The notes: a model not told the origin generated them from the letters alone. A stretch of DNA of 64,000 nucleotides from Plutella xylostella (GCF_932276165.1 NC_064004.1:4784001-4848000), one strand, 5' to 3'. Shown: positions 1 through 11,607, numbered from the stretch's first letter. Numbers and translations: made by a program.

Positions 1-414
1 CTAATTTATTTCACATCATCTCAGCATAGCTGCTGCATAGCACGTCTCCGGTGAAAGGCAGCCTAAACCAGAATCAAGATCAGCGCTATAGGGTTTGTCA
101 CTGACACGCTAAGATGAAGGAATAAATTTAAGCAAAACCATAATAAAATCAACAAAGCGTCTTTGACTGCTCAGGATATGCCAGACACATACATATAACG
201 TACGGTTGATACGTCACTCAACGAGGCTGCTTTGCTACACCCCAGTGTATATCCCATGTAAAAGTGTATTTGGCACATAAATAATACAGAGAACAGTTCA
301 ATACAAAACAAAGAGTAACTTAAAAGGTTGCAGAGCGTCAAAAAGGCTCCAGCTCAGCTTGTGCTGTAGACAATAAGGCTGGTTTTGAGCTAAACATATT
401 ATTCCCCTGCCCAG
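1..414. other. Intron or upstream sequence with a LINE-like fragment
   Basis: No coding exon is visible before the acceptor at 413-414. Bases about 300-400 resemble bases about 8,990-9,070: both hold a CCAGCTCAGC stretch followed by an AATAAGGC(T/C) stretch. This is a dispersed repeat, probably the 3' end of a minus-strand non-LTR element. The remainder is AT-rich and featureless. Confidence 0.4.
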
Positions 415-3400
415 GACGGTGGACCGTGAGCGCGCGGCGCGCGTGGCGGCCACGCGGCGCTCGGAGCGGTGCGCGCTGCGCTCCCTGCGCCCGCTGTCGC
501 ACAGCAGCGCGCCCAGCCAGCTGGCCCGACGCGCCGCTGCGGCTGAGCTGCAGAGGGACCTGGATAAGCTTCATACGGTTAGTGGTAAAGCTGGAGAATT
601 GAGCTACATGGTGGTGAAAGTTTGAAGAAAATCGGATAAGCGGTTACCGAGTTATAAAGCTTTAAATTTGGCTGTCTTTATAACATTACTAGCTGGCCTG
701 ACGCGCCGCCACGGCTGAATTGCAGCGAGATGTGGATAAACTGCATACGGTTAGTGTTATAGCTAGGGAAATGAGCTATGTGTACGTGAAAATTTGAAGA
801 AAATCGGATAAGTGGTTGCTGAGTTATGAAGCTTGAAAGAATCCGGTGCTATTAGAACGCGAGTTAGTATTCATATTGTGAGTGTAAGACTCGCTCGGAG
901 CGGTGCGCGCTGCGCTCGCTGCGCCCGCTGTCGCACAGCAGCGCGCCCAGCCAGCTGGCCCGACGCGCCGCTGCGGCTGAGCTGCAGAGAGATTTGGATA
1001 AACTGCATACGGTTAGTGAAGTTACAGGGTTAATTAGCTACATGCTGGTGTAAATTTGAAGGAAATCGGATAAGCGGTTGCTGAGTTATGAAGCTTGAAA
1101 GACAGGGATACAGCGAATATAAACTGAACACGGTGACTTACGGGATAAATTTTGCTTCATGTTTTTGGAATTTGCATAGAATTCGGATGAACGGATGCAA
1201 AGTTGGCTTGAAAGATTGCTATCGGTATAAAGCGACTTAGGTATGAGTACAGTGAGTATAAGAGCACGCTCCGAGCGGTGCGCGCTGCGCTCCCTGCGCC
1301 CGCTGTCGCACAGCAGCGCGCCCAGCCAGCTGGCACGACGCGCCGCTGCGGCTGAGCTGCAGCGGGACCTGGATAAACTGCATACGGTTAGTGGTGTAGC
1401 TGGGGAAATGAGCTACATGGGGGTGGAAGTTTGAAGGAAATCGGATAAGGCGTTGTTGAGTTAGAGGCTGAAATGCGACCACAATAGAATGAACTAGACA
1501 CGATGACTTACGAGATAAATTTTGCTCCATGTTAATGAAATTTGCATAGAATTCGGGTGAACGGATGCAAAGTTGGCTTGAAAGATTGCTATCGGTATAA
1601 AGCGACTTAGGTATGAGTATAGTGAGTATAAGAACGCACTTTGGTCACTGTGCCCTCTGTCGCACAGCAGCGCGCCCAGCCAGCTGGCCCGACGCGCCGC
1701 TGCGGCTGAGCTGCAGCGGGACTTGGATAAACTGCACACGGTTAGTTTAGCTACATGTGGGTGAAAGTTTGAAGGAAATCGGATGAGTGGTTGCTGAGTT
1801 ATGAAGCTTGAAAGCGAGGCTACATAAACTGAACACCGTGACTTACGGGATAAATTATGCTCCATGTTTATGAAATTTACATAGAATTCATCTGAATGGA
1901 TGCAATGTTGGAAGGCTTGGAAGATTGCAATCGGTATAAAGCGACTTAGGTTTGCGTATTGTGAGTATAAGGGTGCGCTCCGAGCGGTGCGCGCTGCGCT
2001 CCCTGCGCCCGCTGTCGCACAGCGGCGCGCCCAGCCAGCTGGCCCGACGAGCTGCTGCGGCTGAGCTGCAGAGAGATTTGGATAAACTGCACACGGTTAG
2101 TGTTATAGCTGGAGAAATAAGCTACGTTTAGGTGGAAATTTGAAGAAAATCGGATGAGTGGTTGCTGAGTTATGAAGCTTGAAAGACAGGGCTATATAAA
2201 CTGAACACGGTGACTTACGGGATAAATTTTTCCCCATGTTTATGAAATTTGTATAGAATTCGGGTGAACGGATGAAATGTTGGAAGGCTTGGAAGATTGC
2301 TATCTGTATAGAGTACGACTTAAGTATGCGTATTGTGAATATAAGAGTGCGCTGCGCTCCCTGCGCCCGCTGTCGCACAGCAGCGCGCCCAGCCAGCTGG
2401 CCCGACGCGCTGCTGCGGCTGAGCTGCAGCGGGACTTGGATAAACTGCATACGGTTAGTGTTATAGTAGGAGAAACGAGCTATGTGTAGGTGGAAGTTTG
2501 AAAGAAATCGGATAAGTGGTTGTTGAGTTATGAAGCTTGAAAGAGAGGGCTACAGCGACACCTGGATAAACTGCACACGATGACTTACGGTATAACTTTG
2601 CTACGTGTTTATGTATGTTGAACTTAAGCTACATGTGGCTTACATAGGTTACTGTCAAGTAATCTACACTCGTGAGCGCGTAGCATAATCTATAAAGTTT
2701 CTTAGTATAAGTTCTGTAAATTTTATTTATGACCGATAAAAACATACTCTTATTCTTCAATGTGTCCATAGCCGATCCTTCCAACTTTGCTAGCTGACTT
2801 TATATTTTCCCTGAATTACCCCCAGGAATGGACACTATTCGTGGCTCGCTCCGGGTTGGTGCAGTTCCCGGACGACCCGGCCAAGTACGGCAGCGCGCTG
2901 CGGCGACACAAGGAGAAGCAGCGGGAGATACGACTGCAGTTGGAGGTATTATCATCAGGCTAACGGTAGTGGCAATAGTTAATAGTATTCTGGATGCATC
3001 TAGAGTGCCGGGGTGCAAGAAAAGAGCACCACAGAATGTGATTTATCAAGTGTACAGAATGTGCAATAGTGGCTGAAAGAGGGCGACTCAAAGCTCATTA
3101 CTATTAAATACATTACAAAAAGAGCGTTATTTTGTTGTTTTGTTCAAATAAACTTTTGTGGTCACGTGGCTTTGCTAATATGAGGATATCTTTCCACGAT
3201 TTCCCATAATTATTCAGAATGAGTGAATGAAGTCCTTTCGCTTTATTAAAACTCTCTATAATTTGAGCATAAAGCTCTGCGTTGTATTAAATGTTATTAA
3301 AACAATATTCATAGGATATACCTAGTTATGGAGGCGTCTCTCACACAGACCACAAAGTATTCTATTATTTAATATTGGCTCCACACCTTCGCTTCGTTTA

Positions 3401-4777
3401 TTCAACATCCTCTGGTCCCCAGGAGCGGCTAGCAGCGCTACAAGCAGCGGTGAAAGCGCAGCTGCTGCTGCAGCGGCCGTGGCGCGCCGTGGACGCGGCG
3501 CTCGCGCAGTTCCCGCAGCCGGACCTCACCAAGGTGAGTACATAATATGAGTACAGCTGAGTAAGTAGGTACATATGAGTACAGATGAGAGAAACATGGA
3601 AGGAATCGAAAGAAAAATTGCTAACTGATGTTAAAAACCTCCGACATATCTGTGTGACTGTGTGTGTATCAGTCTATGGTATACCATATGTGTAGCTCTT
3701 CTAAAACTAGTGATTTTGCAGGTACTCAAACGTAGCGGGTCAAGATAAAAAAAAAACTTTTTGCCAAATCAACTTTTGAACTTTTATTTTTGTAGATCCC
3801 AAACGGCTGACATGAATTCGATTATCGTAGGTAATAGTAAAGTTATGTGACTTTTAGTGTTGACTGTCGGGGGTTTTTAATGTTGCAATTGGTTAGTCTA
3901 GTTTGTTTATAGGTACAAAGTATACATATAAATATTCTGTCTGTATACGTTCATTACAACAACCATTAAGCTAAATTTATAATTTCGCAGGCGTTATCAT
4001 CGAAGGCGCTGGACGTGGGCACGATCCAGTACCCGGCCGACGCCGCGACGGACGACACCGTCTACGTGACTCCCGCGCAACTCGCCAAGTGAGTTTAACA
4101 TCATTAACACTGAGTTGCACAAAAGAATTTTGCGTCAAAAAAACACTCCCATCGCCCAGCAAAATATGGTCGTTGCGGCTTTCATACATTTTGGTATGCG
4201 CTTCTAATCCAGGTTATACAGGACCTGACATATCCCTGCTTCATTATCATTAAAGTCTGTTTTTTTATCTCAGATACTAAATTGATACATTCTGAACGGT
4301 TCATCAACGGTCGATTGTCGCGCGATTAAGTGACGTATCGTTCTATTTTCGGGATAATCGACTGTTGATGAACCATTCGGAATCTGTCAATTTAGTATTT
4401 ATCTGAGATTAAAAACCAGACTTTAACTAACCATAAACTGGACATAGGCCTTTCACAAACACCGGTCCGGTCAGGTCATAAAAACCTAAAATTAAATGCA
4501 GTGCTAGTATGAGGGTTTTCCTACCGCCATTTATAGCCGGGTTTTTTTAGAAGCTGTTGTCTATGAACGTTCATTTTTTTTCCTCAACCTCTAGTGTCCC
4601 ACTGCTGGGCATAGGTCTCTCCTTGAACTTTCCACTTATCCCTTTCTTGGGCCTGCGCACACCATTCCGTGCTAAAATTGTCCAGGTCGTCCCGCCATCT
4701 CCTTTTAGGTCTGCCTCTGCGCCGGCGGCCGTTGTTCATGGCTGAAAGAAAATGTTACTTAGTTAAATACGTTATAT

Positions 4778-4808
<31 letters not shown>

Positions 4809-5078
4809 ATCTTTTATTGCACAAATATAAAAATAAGTGTACAAAGGGTGGACTTAATGCTACAAGCATTTTCTACCAGTCAACCCACAGGAGGTTTTAT
4901 ATTTTTTGACTATATTTTTTTACATGGTGGAAAATATCTCATAATAGAATTTTGTCTGAAAGAGTCATGAAATGTTTGCATTTGTGTCCACAGACTGAAA
5001 GAGTTAGTGGCCGAGCTGCAGTCGGATGACGTGAAGTTGGACCTTATACCGCTCGACAACGAAGTCTGTGCCGCTTAG
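415..5078 (+). CDS. 3' part of an unrecognised charged, helix-rich protein, five exons
   Basis: Exons at 415-577, 2826-2945, 3423-3533, 3991-4088 and 4994-5078 (stop TAG). The acceptors are CAG and all donors are GT. The phases agree throughout (2 in, then 0, 0, 0, 2), giving at least 190 C-terminal residues; the start lies upstream of the window or in an exon I did not find. The first exon is very GC-rich, Arg- and Ala-rich, and ends AAELQRDLDKLHT. The second has EWTLFVARSGLVQFPDDPAKYG followed by a lysine/arginine-rich helix (positions about 54-93). The third is helical (ERLAALQAAVKAQLLL). The last is acidic and ends NEVCAA. The pattern suggests coiled-coil segments. I do not recognise the family and assign no function. 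Exon GC content is far above the introns. Its intron 1 carries decayed copies of the first visible exon, and intron 4 carries a LINE relic. Confidence 0.72.
687..2610 (+). repeat. Tandem array of decayed copies of the upstream exon with flanking intron
   Basis: The GC-rich exon at 415-577 recurs with its donor side at about 687-830 (truncated), 876-1020, 1255-1390, 1625-1745, 1964-2100 and 2335-2460, plus a scrap near 2555-2600. The spacing is about 340-380 bp. Each good copy keeps the core from the CGGTGCGCGCTGCGCTC region to a GGATAAACTGCATACG end followed by GTTAGT, the same donor as the real exon. Copies after the first lose the upstream coding part and its CCCTGCCCAG acceptor; a TGAGTATAAGAG stretch replaces it. 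The AT-rich linkers are also shared (AATCGGATAAG, GGCTTGAAAGATTGC). Confidence 0.85.
4250..4426. repeat. Fold-back MITE, TAAAGTCTG ends
   Basis: A long imperfect palindrome begins TAAAGTCTG-TTTTTTTATCTCAGATACTAAATTGA and ends with its reverse complement. It sits in intron 4 of the first gene. A second member lies at 6112-6500. Confidence 0.75.
4575..4742 (-). mobile_element. Non-LTR retrotransposon ORF2 C-terminal relic
   Basis: Read on the minus strand, it encodes an arginine-rich GRRRRGRPKRRWRDDLDNF stretch followed by a YAQQWDT-like end. This is typical of the extreme C-terminus of lepidopteran LINE reverse-transcriptase proteins. It is a 5'-truncated copy in intron 4 of the first gene. 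The LINE-tail-like (TTTA)n tract at 4783-4810 lies downstream on the plus strand and belongs to another insertion. Confidence 0.7.
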
Positions 5079-5365
5079 AACAGCCTGTGTAAGCAAAAAG
5101 GTATGAGAAATTTAGAAAAAAGTTTATATTAGGTCTCGATATATCAACTAAAGCACTGTGTAAAATGCCTACCTTTTGTCAGGTATTAGAGTTGCGAGAG
5201 AAATGTTATACTTACTTAAATAAGTTAGAAACTCGGTGATCGCGTTTTTATTGACGAGATTATAAAAGACATAGATATGCGTGATATCTTGACATTTGTA
5301 ACTGTAGCTCTTCAAATTTGTCCTAACTATTAACAAGAACTAGATCGACATACATTTTAAAATGC

Positions 5366-5371
5366 AATAAA
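5366..5371 (+). terminator. Candidate polyadenylation signal of the first gene
   Basis: AATAAA lies 288 bp after the TAG stop at 5076-5078 and is followed by a T-rich stretch. It is the first canonical signal downstream. Confidence 0.5.
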
Positions 5372-5632
5372 ATAATATGTAGGATTTATTATTCCTTTTT
5401 AGCTATTTATAATTTTCGCATATTAATCTCATTTAAATTCTTTCCACATACATAACAGTGTATGTACGGAAGATCGCATCTAAAAAATACATAAGTACAT
5501 AATTGGTTATCATGTCTCGTTTATTTACATACGGGTAAATAGATCGATAAATATGATGGTTAAATAAAATTTCATTTCATACAAAGAAAATCACAGATCT
5601 CTATTTTCAACCAGTCTCAAAAATTCTTATTA

Positions 5633-5671
5633 AGTAAATCTGATTATTATATTAATCAGATTTACTTAATA
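5633..5671. repeat. Short near-perfect hairpin
   Basis: TTAAGTAAATCTGATTA is followed within five bases by its reverse complement. This isolated stem of about 17 bp lies in the probable 3' flank of the first gene. Confidence 0.7.
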
Positions 5672-5887
5672 TCACTTTTGTATTAGGTAGGTAAATGAAA
5701 TGAAATAGTAATGTACTAGAAAATGTATGTATTTGTATCTACCTATATTAGCAATTTTTCGTACAATGAACATTAAAGTATTTTTAGGTCAGGTGGAGTA
5801 AATTGAGATCAGAATTAAGACTCTGTAGTTTATTGGTTATTAATGTTATTATCCTTATTTTCTCTTCCCGTTTCTTCTTATCCCACT

Positions 5888-6018
5888 AGAAGGGCTAGCA
5901 CGGGGCGCAATGAAGACGTGAAAAGTTTTGCATCGCGCACACTCACATCTCGCCTCAAAAGCGAGCGCGACGGAGAACTTTTGTCACGTTTTAAGTGCGC
6001 CCCGTGCTAACCCTTCTG
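5888..6018. repeat. Fold-back MITE of the AGCACGGGGCGC family
   Basis: It is bounded by AGAAGGGCTAGCACGGGGCG and its reverse complement. The inner arms share AAAAGTTTTGC- and AACTTTTGTCACG-type segments. Related copies are at 7853-7992, 31374-31482, 42018-42165 and 57848-57955, making this one of the commonest small families here. Confidence 0.8.
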
Positions 6019-6111
6019 ACCTCACCTATTCTAAAATAGTTTAGTGTTAGATGGAATCATTATTTAACTATGTTTAGGTGCTAATCCATTTGATGCACAT
6101 TGTATTTATTG

Positions 6112-6500
6112 TAAAGTCTGTTTTTTTATCTCAGATAAGTACTTACTAAATTGACAGATTCGGAACTGTCCCGCGATTAAGTGACAATCGACTGGTGATT
6201 AACCGTTCAGAGTCAGTCAATTTAGTATAAAAAAAAAAAAAAAAAAACACGCACTCACGCCTTGTACTAATGTACTCCCTTGCGGGGTTGGCAGAGGTGC
6301 ATTGCTGCACCCACTTTTCGCCAGAGTGTTATGTTAGTCCCAATGTAATAGGGGGCGGGCCTATTGCCATTTTACGGGCACATCCAAGACCCGAGAACAA
6401 ATATCTGTGTTTAAACAAATATCTGCCCCAGCCGGGAATCGAACCCGGGACCATCGGCTCAGTAGTCAATTTAGTATCTGAGATTAAAATACAGACCTTA
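6112..6500. repeat. Fold-back MITE (TAAAGTCTG family) split by a SINE
   Basis: The left part is 6112-6228 and the right part 6478-6500. The ends match the copy at 4250-4426. A SINE lies between them, flanked by a direct repeat AGTCAATTTAGTAT at 6215-6228 and 6464-6477. Confidence 0.8.
6229..6463 (-). mobile_element. tRNA-derived SINE (GC-rich-tail type)
   Basis: On the minus strand, a tRNA-like head with a box B (GGTTCGATTCCCGGCTGGGG) is followed by the body GGGCCCGCCCCC-type segment and CCCCGCAAGGGAGTACATTAG, then an A-tract. The box A end is missing. The 14-bp direct repeat AGTCAATTTAGTAT shows target-site duplication on insertion into an older MITE. Confidence 0.88.
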
Positions 6501-7407
6501 GTCCTCGAGATTTTTATATTTATGTTTCAAAATGTATCTTCGCTTACAATTTTTCTTTTTGACCAAAATATGTGTCTTCTTTATATGCAAATATTATATA
6601 AGTATATTAAGTACGTATATGTAATTATTATTTATTTATACTTAAAGTACATGCAAAATGGTTTCAAATAATATTTTTCTTGAGACCATTACAATTTGTT
6701 ATGAGCCTAGTGACTAAGATTTGATTATTGTACTTACATTATGTTAAAGAAATATATGCTTATTATTTATTGAATGTGTTGGTTTTATTGTTAAGTCACC
6801 TTTTCCGAAGAAATTCTAGTGTTAAAAGTACACTTTGAAGCTGCGTACAGACCGGCCAAACGAACGCCAACGAACAGCATGAAACAAAGAAATAATCTGA
6901 TTTAAAAGAGAAAGCGTGGCCGTCCCAAGCAGACGAAGAGTGCAGTGAAGAATAGTAAGTGTCCTGTAAGTATTTTTTCAAAATGAATGATTATTTTATT
7001 GTCACTGCTTGACACAAAACTAAAAACCGGGTGGGGCGCGAGTATAGTACCTAATAAGTAAGTATACTTAAATTAGGTATTTTCATCGACATTTTTTTAA
7101 TTCTGGTTGTAAACCTATTAAAGTATTATAGCTTTTACTATTTTTATTTCAACTGTAACAATAATAGCACAATCATCAGTTGTACAGAATGCACTAGACC
7201 TGGGCAGGTACTTAATACTAGGTATTTACTGTTCTTCTGACTTATTTTAATTTAATGTGGTAAGTAAAATAAATAATTCAAACCGCTACTTACAATATTT
7301 GCGAAACTAACAGCAAAAAGAAAACTTAGAACCCTCATTTTTTTCACCAGCAGTCACGATGTCAATAACGGAAGGAGAGCGCAGTCAAATGGAGCGGGAA
7401 ATCTGTC

Positions 7408-7420
7408 TTTTGGCGGGAAA
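7408..7420 (+). promoter_or_regulatory. E2F-type site
   Basis: TTTTGGCGGGAAA matches the classic E2F consensus and lies 16 bp before the ATG at 7436. A weaker GAGCGGGAAA lies at 7392-7401. The spacing and a CAACATGGCCGCC context suggest a promoter, but no transcript evidence is available. Confidence 0.4.
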
Positions 7421-7435
7421 TCGTTAGCATCCAAC

Positions 7436-7525
7436 ATGGCCGCCGCCGCCGCGCGCGACACAGACGAGATCAATTTAAATACCGAACATTCCATTCTGCA
7501 GGGACGCACTTGGGCGCTCGTAATG
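7436..7525 (+). CDS. Possible isolated first coding exon
   Basis: ATG at 7436 opens a 30-codon GC-biased reading frame (MAAAAARDTDEINLNTEHSI, then LQGRTWALVM) ending at a GTTAGT donor, phase 0. Upstream is an E2F-like site. I could not find a convincing phase-0 partner exon downstream, so it may be the start of a gene with a long intron, a pseudogene fragment or chance. Bases near 7410-7470 share short stretches with exon 1 of the Not gene (TTGGCGGGAAA, TCAATTTAA), but the first of these is itself an E2F motif, so common descent is unproven. Confidence 0.3.
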
Positions 7526-7555
7526 GTTAGTATTTTATTACCCTCAATTAAAAAT

Positions 7556-7778
7556 CGTTAAGCCTAGTCAGAGGCGAGGCCTTCAGGCGGCTTGAAAACA
7601 TCTGACAGTCGGGTTGCCCACTTACCCGACAACTCTCTCAGCACAAGCTTGCTTGTGTTGAGGTCCACCAACCCGCACTTGGCCAGCGTGGTGGACTAGG
7701 CATTAAACCCTTCCTTCTTTGGAAGGATACCCGTGCCCCAGCAGTGGGGACGTAATGGGTCGTGATGATGTTGAATAA
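7556..7778 (+). repeat. Dispersed repeat ending CGTGATGATG
   Basis: The start GTTAAGCCTAGTCAGAGGC, middle CATCTGACAGTCGGGTTGCC and end CAGTGGGGACGTAATGGGTC recur at 9718-9834, 22050-22200 (minus), 38100-38210, 38398-38518, 42540-42690 and 53690-53905. The copies are 5'- or 3'-truncated in a LINE- or SINE-like way. No reading frame is conserved. Confidence 0.8.
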
Positions 7779-7852
7779 AAAATCGATAATTTCGCCGGTG
7801 GTGGTAGGTACGTTAGTTGTGTTCGAAGTCGCTTTAAAGATTCACGTACCTA

Positions 7853-7992
7853 GCATAGGGTGCAAGACGCGTATTTCAAGACGTGTTAAAATTTTTGTGT
7901 CGCGCCACCTCGAGTGAGAGTGCGTCGGAAAACTTTTGTCACGTCTAGCGTCTTGATGTGCGCGTCTTGCGCCCCGTGCTAGGCCTTCAGAT
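7853..7992. repeat. Fold-back MITE, AGCACGGGGCGC family
   Basis: Ends CTAGCATAGGGTGCAAGACGCG and GCGTCTTGCGCCCCGTGCTAG pair as an imperfect palindrome. The inner arms contain the AACTTTTGTCACGTC segment of the family. Confidence 0.78.
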
Positions 7993-8220
7993 CGCCCAAG
8001 TCAAGTCATTTCTAGGCCCTCAGACAGATGTCACCGGCGCAAATGGGTTTGAATGGGACATGTTTTGTCGCCATACAGTACTCCCATTGCGACACATTTC
8101 ATAAAGTCGGGTATCAACTTAGGAGGAGTCGTGTGTTGTCCGGCATTTTGGCCCTCCCTGAGGAACTTGACACCACCTTTACAGATGGGGCTCACTGTCA
8201 AATAAAAATCTAAATGGTGT

Positions 8221-8508
8221 CAAAAAAAACAAAAAAAACATAAAAAATATAAACACTCACACCTTGTACTAATGTATACTCCCTTGCGGGGTAGGCAGAG
8301 GTGCATTGCTGCACCCACTTTTCGCCAGTGTTAACTATGTTAGTCCCAATGTAATAGGGGGCGGGCCTATTGCCATTTTACGGGCACATCCAAGACCCGA
8401 GAACAAAATATCTGTGTTTAAACAAATATCTGTCCCAGCCGGGAATCGAACCCGGACCTTCGGCTCAGTAGTCAGGGTCACTAACCACTACGCCATTTGG
8501 TCGTCTTA
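8221..8508 (-). mobile_element. tRNA-derived SINE, full head
   Basis: Same family as 6229-6463, but the minus-strand head is complete: box A region GGCGTAGTGGTTAGTGACCC, then a box B with one base lost. The body follows and an A-rich tail lies at its low-coordinate end. Confidence 0.88.
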
Positions 8509-8899
8509 AATTATAAATAAACAACCTTTCCTCTAAATCCGTCCCTGTGGAAAGCGACAGAGCAGATTTATAGCAGTCGTAATCTTGCACGCTGCAGGGG
8601 CCTCGGAACACGGACTGGGGGCTCGCGAAGGGTCCATCCGCTCACAGATTAAAACTGTAACAGATTAACGATCACAGATAAACATCGCCGCTTCTATAAT
8701 AAGCTCTCGAAATGAGGGGAGTTTGTAATAGTTCCTTCCTACTTGTTAACAGCCAGAATTATTAGTAGAGGGCTGTTTTAGATGTTGATAATCTAGTGTA
8801 ACCTAAAATAAAGTTGCTATTTTAGTTACACAACGGAACTAAATATTTCCGCGTATTTCCTAAGTTGCCGAAGGACAAAAGTTGATTAGAATGAAAGAA

Positions 8900-9232
8900 A
8901 GAAAGAAACATTTATGAAACAGAACAATAAATACAGAAAAATAAACAACAACGAAATAAAGAGAATAGTACATATTTTATATAGAACAAACAAAACAAAC
9001 AAAGGTCAGTCAAAATGGCACCAGCTCAGCATATGCTGTGGATAATAAGGCCACAGCTCTGGTTTTCAGCTGGCCCTTTCTATCACTAACAAGTTTGTGC
9101 CGAAAACACTGTATTTTGATCAGATTTGATACACTAGAAATGGGGGCAATTCTAAAACTGTAATCCCAATCAAAGGCTCCATCAAAGAGCCTTGTTTTGT
9201 TGATGAGTGGATTAAAAGTCATAAGACTCATA
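8900..9232 (-). mobile_element. Probable LINE 3' fragment
   Basis: A 73-codon minus-strand frame (9010-9231) ends in LLSTAYAELVPF. The fragment near 338-405 encodes a near-identical end, LLSTAQAELEPF. Two copies with the same C-terminal end indicate a dispersed element rather than a host gene. I assign no clade. Confidence 0.45.
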
Positions 9233-9429
9233 AGCCTATTTAAAACACGGAGATTTAATAGTGTCCAGTGAATTATCAGGCACTTTATTAGCTTTCTAAT
9301 GAAGCGGGAGTGTTTCTATGACTACATAGTAAGTAGTTAAATACCTACTTGTAATTGGGTAGAATCGGGTAGATACTTGTAGGTATGTATTTGTGTAGGT
9401 AGATATAACAGCTGTCCAAGAAAAGAAAA

Positions 9430-9570
9430 TATAGAATACGAAATTAGTATACAGAAAGACGTAGCTTGATTGTGAGAAAGAAGATATGAGAGAGTGTGGA
9501 GTGAATAAGGATGTGACAGAGGATAGGGTAAAATGGCGTGACATGACGCACAAAGCCGACCCTAAATAAG
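9430..9570 (+). mobile_element. Non-LTR ORF2 relic
   Basis: The plus strand reads MRECGVNKDVTEDRVKWRDM followed by THKADPK, then stops. The pattern resembles the C-terminal region of LINE reverse-transcriptase proteins (a DRxKWR motif before the end). Both sides are decayed. Confidence 0.5.
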
Positions 9571-9717
9571 GATAAGGCTAGGAAGAAGAAGAGAAGAGAG
9601 GAACAGCTGTCCGACACCCCTATAGGCCTGTTTACCACAGATTTTCAGCCGGAAATGCCAATCTATCAAATAATTTTATAAGAAGTAGATTTATCATTTT
9701 ATCACACTTAGTACACT

Positions 9718-9834
9718 ATGTCCACCAACCCGCACTAGGCCCGCGTGTTGGACTAGGCCTAAACCCTTCATTCATTGGAAAGAGACCCGTACCCCTAAAG
9801 TGGGGACGTAATCGTAATAGGTCGTGATGAATAC
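9718..9834 (+). repeat. Truncated copy of the CGTGATGATG repeat
   Basis: It starts TCCACCAACCCGCACTAGGC and ends in GTCGTGATGA; it is the right part of the family described at 7556-7778. Confidence 0.7.
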
Positions 9835-11607
9835 ACTAACAAGTGTCAGTAATAAAAATGTAAAGGTCATAGAATCACTCGTAATCACAATAACTAGGGG
9901 AGCATGGGTGACAATGGACCAGCCACCTGCATAGCGCATAGGGTGGTCGCCACACTTGTGTTACCAGTTTCACAATATTTATTGTCATTTCTGCTCAACA
10001 ATTATGTTTTAATACGAACTAGATGGAGCGTTAGTGCAAAAGAAGCGTCTAGAAAAATAATACTTAATACTTACCCCACTTCTAAGACTGAGTGTATTTT
10101 GGATAAGTTCGGTTAGAAGACTTGTGACTTTATTAATTTGTAAGTACAATGGTTTTCATTAGTTTGATTGAACTTAAAACGATTTGACAGAAAACAAAAT
10201 GCGGACAGTTTTTTGCTTTGATTTTGTAGTTATGTGACACACCATCTAGTTCGTAAGTATATTGTTAATCTAAGACCGCGACACACCACTTGTGTTGCCA
10301 GTTTGTCAATATTTATTGTCATTTCTGCCCCAAATGTGTCACGGTGCGCGGTGGGTCAATGTTTAATAATTATTAATGAGTTAAGTCAAAGTGCATAATT
10401 AATAGGGTGGTTACTGGGTGGTTTAAGAAAAATAAAAAAAAATCGGTTTTAAAAAAATTGTAAAATACTTAAGTATCTATCTTATAAATGTATGTTATAC
10501 TTGCTTAAGTATCCTATATTTTACAAAATACCTAAGTATGCCTGTTTGTGCTTACAACATTCTAAGTGCCTATCTTTCTATCTCAACGAAGGATACGAGA
10601 CGATACCTTGCATTATTAAGTAAATAGGTAGAAATAGGTAAGTACTTACCTATCTACTTTCTCCCCCACAAAGCTAAAACAAATGAAAATATCCACCCTT
10701 TGAGTTCTCAAACATCGTTGATTAAAATCATGAAATAGTTATTCGAAAAGTTAAAACCCAAAGTTTATGCCACAGAATAATTTCATAAAGTGATGCCTTT
10801 GATGTTTGGGCTTTTAATAATAAAAATATTCAATAACATTGCGCGGGACGAGAAGCAAAGCATACCTACCGACGGCGGAGGGTTTGGTGTTGCCAGTTTG
10901 GGAAACTTCGAGATCATTTTTTTATTTATTAAATATGAAACACCAGCAGTTGACACAACAGACAGAAATTTTTACAGGAACTTACTTACCTAATATGGGT
11001 AAAATTGTGTCGTAAAAACTATAATATACTTAGGCGAACACGAAATTATCAAATAATATGGTAGAGATTGCTTTAAGCAATAAGGCCGCCTTTTTTCTAC
11101 TATTTTATGTATATAAGTTGTGAATTGTAATGTGTCTTTAATGGTGCAAAATAAAGAGTATTCTATTCTATTCTATTCTATTCTAATATTATCAGCGATT
11201 TGAAACTAAAGTAAACAGTAAGTGTTCATGAAAATTCGTGAAATGGACCCTAACTTTGTTGTTTAAAATGGGTTATCAAAGGATTGATCTATGAGCGGTG
11301 GTAGTGGTAGCTCACCCAGGCGAGCGCCCGCTTATCCCGGTATTTAGCCAGTCATTAAAATAGCGTCAGTCACTGGCTGCCCAGGCTGCATCGGACCTAT
11401 AAAAATTCCTCCCATTTTCCCCTAGAAATCGGTGACTCCGAGAGCTGGCCACCCCGCGCCTGGCGGTGTCTGCTGGTGGTAATTATTACATTCCGCGGCG
11501 CACAAAGCCGTGCTCACTGACAAAAATATGATTTCTTGCGGTACGTGGATTCCACGGAGCTACGAAATATTGTTTTATTTCTGGGTCTGTCTGTACTATT
11601 TTAAACT
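9835..11607. other. Intergenic sequence with a small duplicated segment and a LINE tail
   Basis: Two related segments near 9,945-10,035 and 10,245-10,345 share a TTATTGTCATTTCTGC stretch and lie in partly inverted surroundings (ACGAACTAGATGG and CCATCTAGTTCGT), suggesting a decayed fold-back element. Bases 11,079-11,190 (AAGGCCGCC ... AATAAAGAGTATTCTATTC repeats) are a LINE-type 3' tail, also seen at 27,985-28,090. A somewhat GC-richer stretch at 11,290-11,520 begins with a tRNA-like GGTAGCTCA stretch but shows no clear gene. Confidence 0.45.

Noticed and set aside
338..574. Minus-strand frame opposite the first exon
   Set aside because: It is the GC-rich shadow of the plus-strand exon joined to a LINE fragment; no start or splice support.
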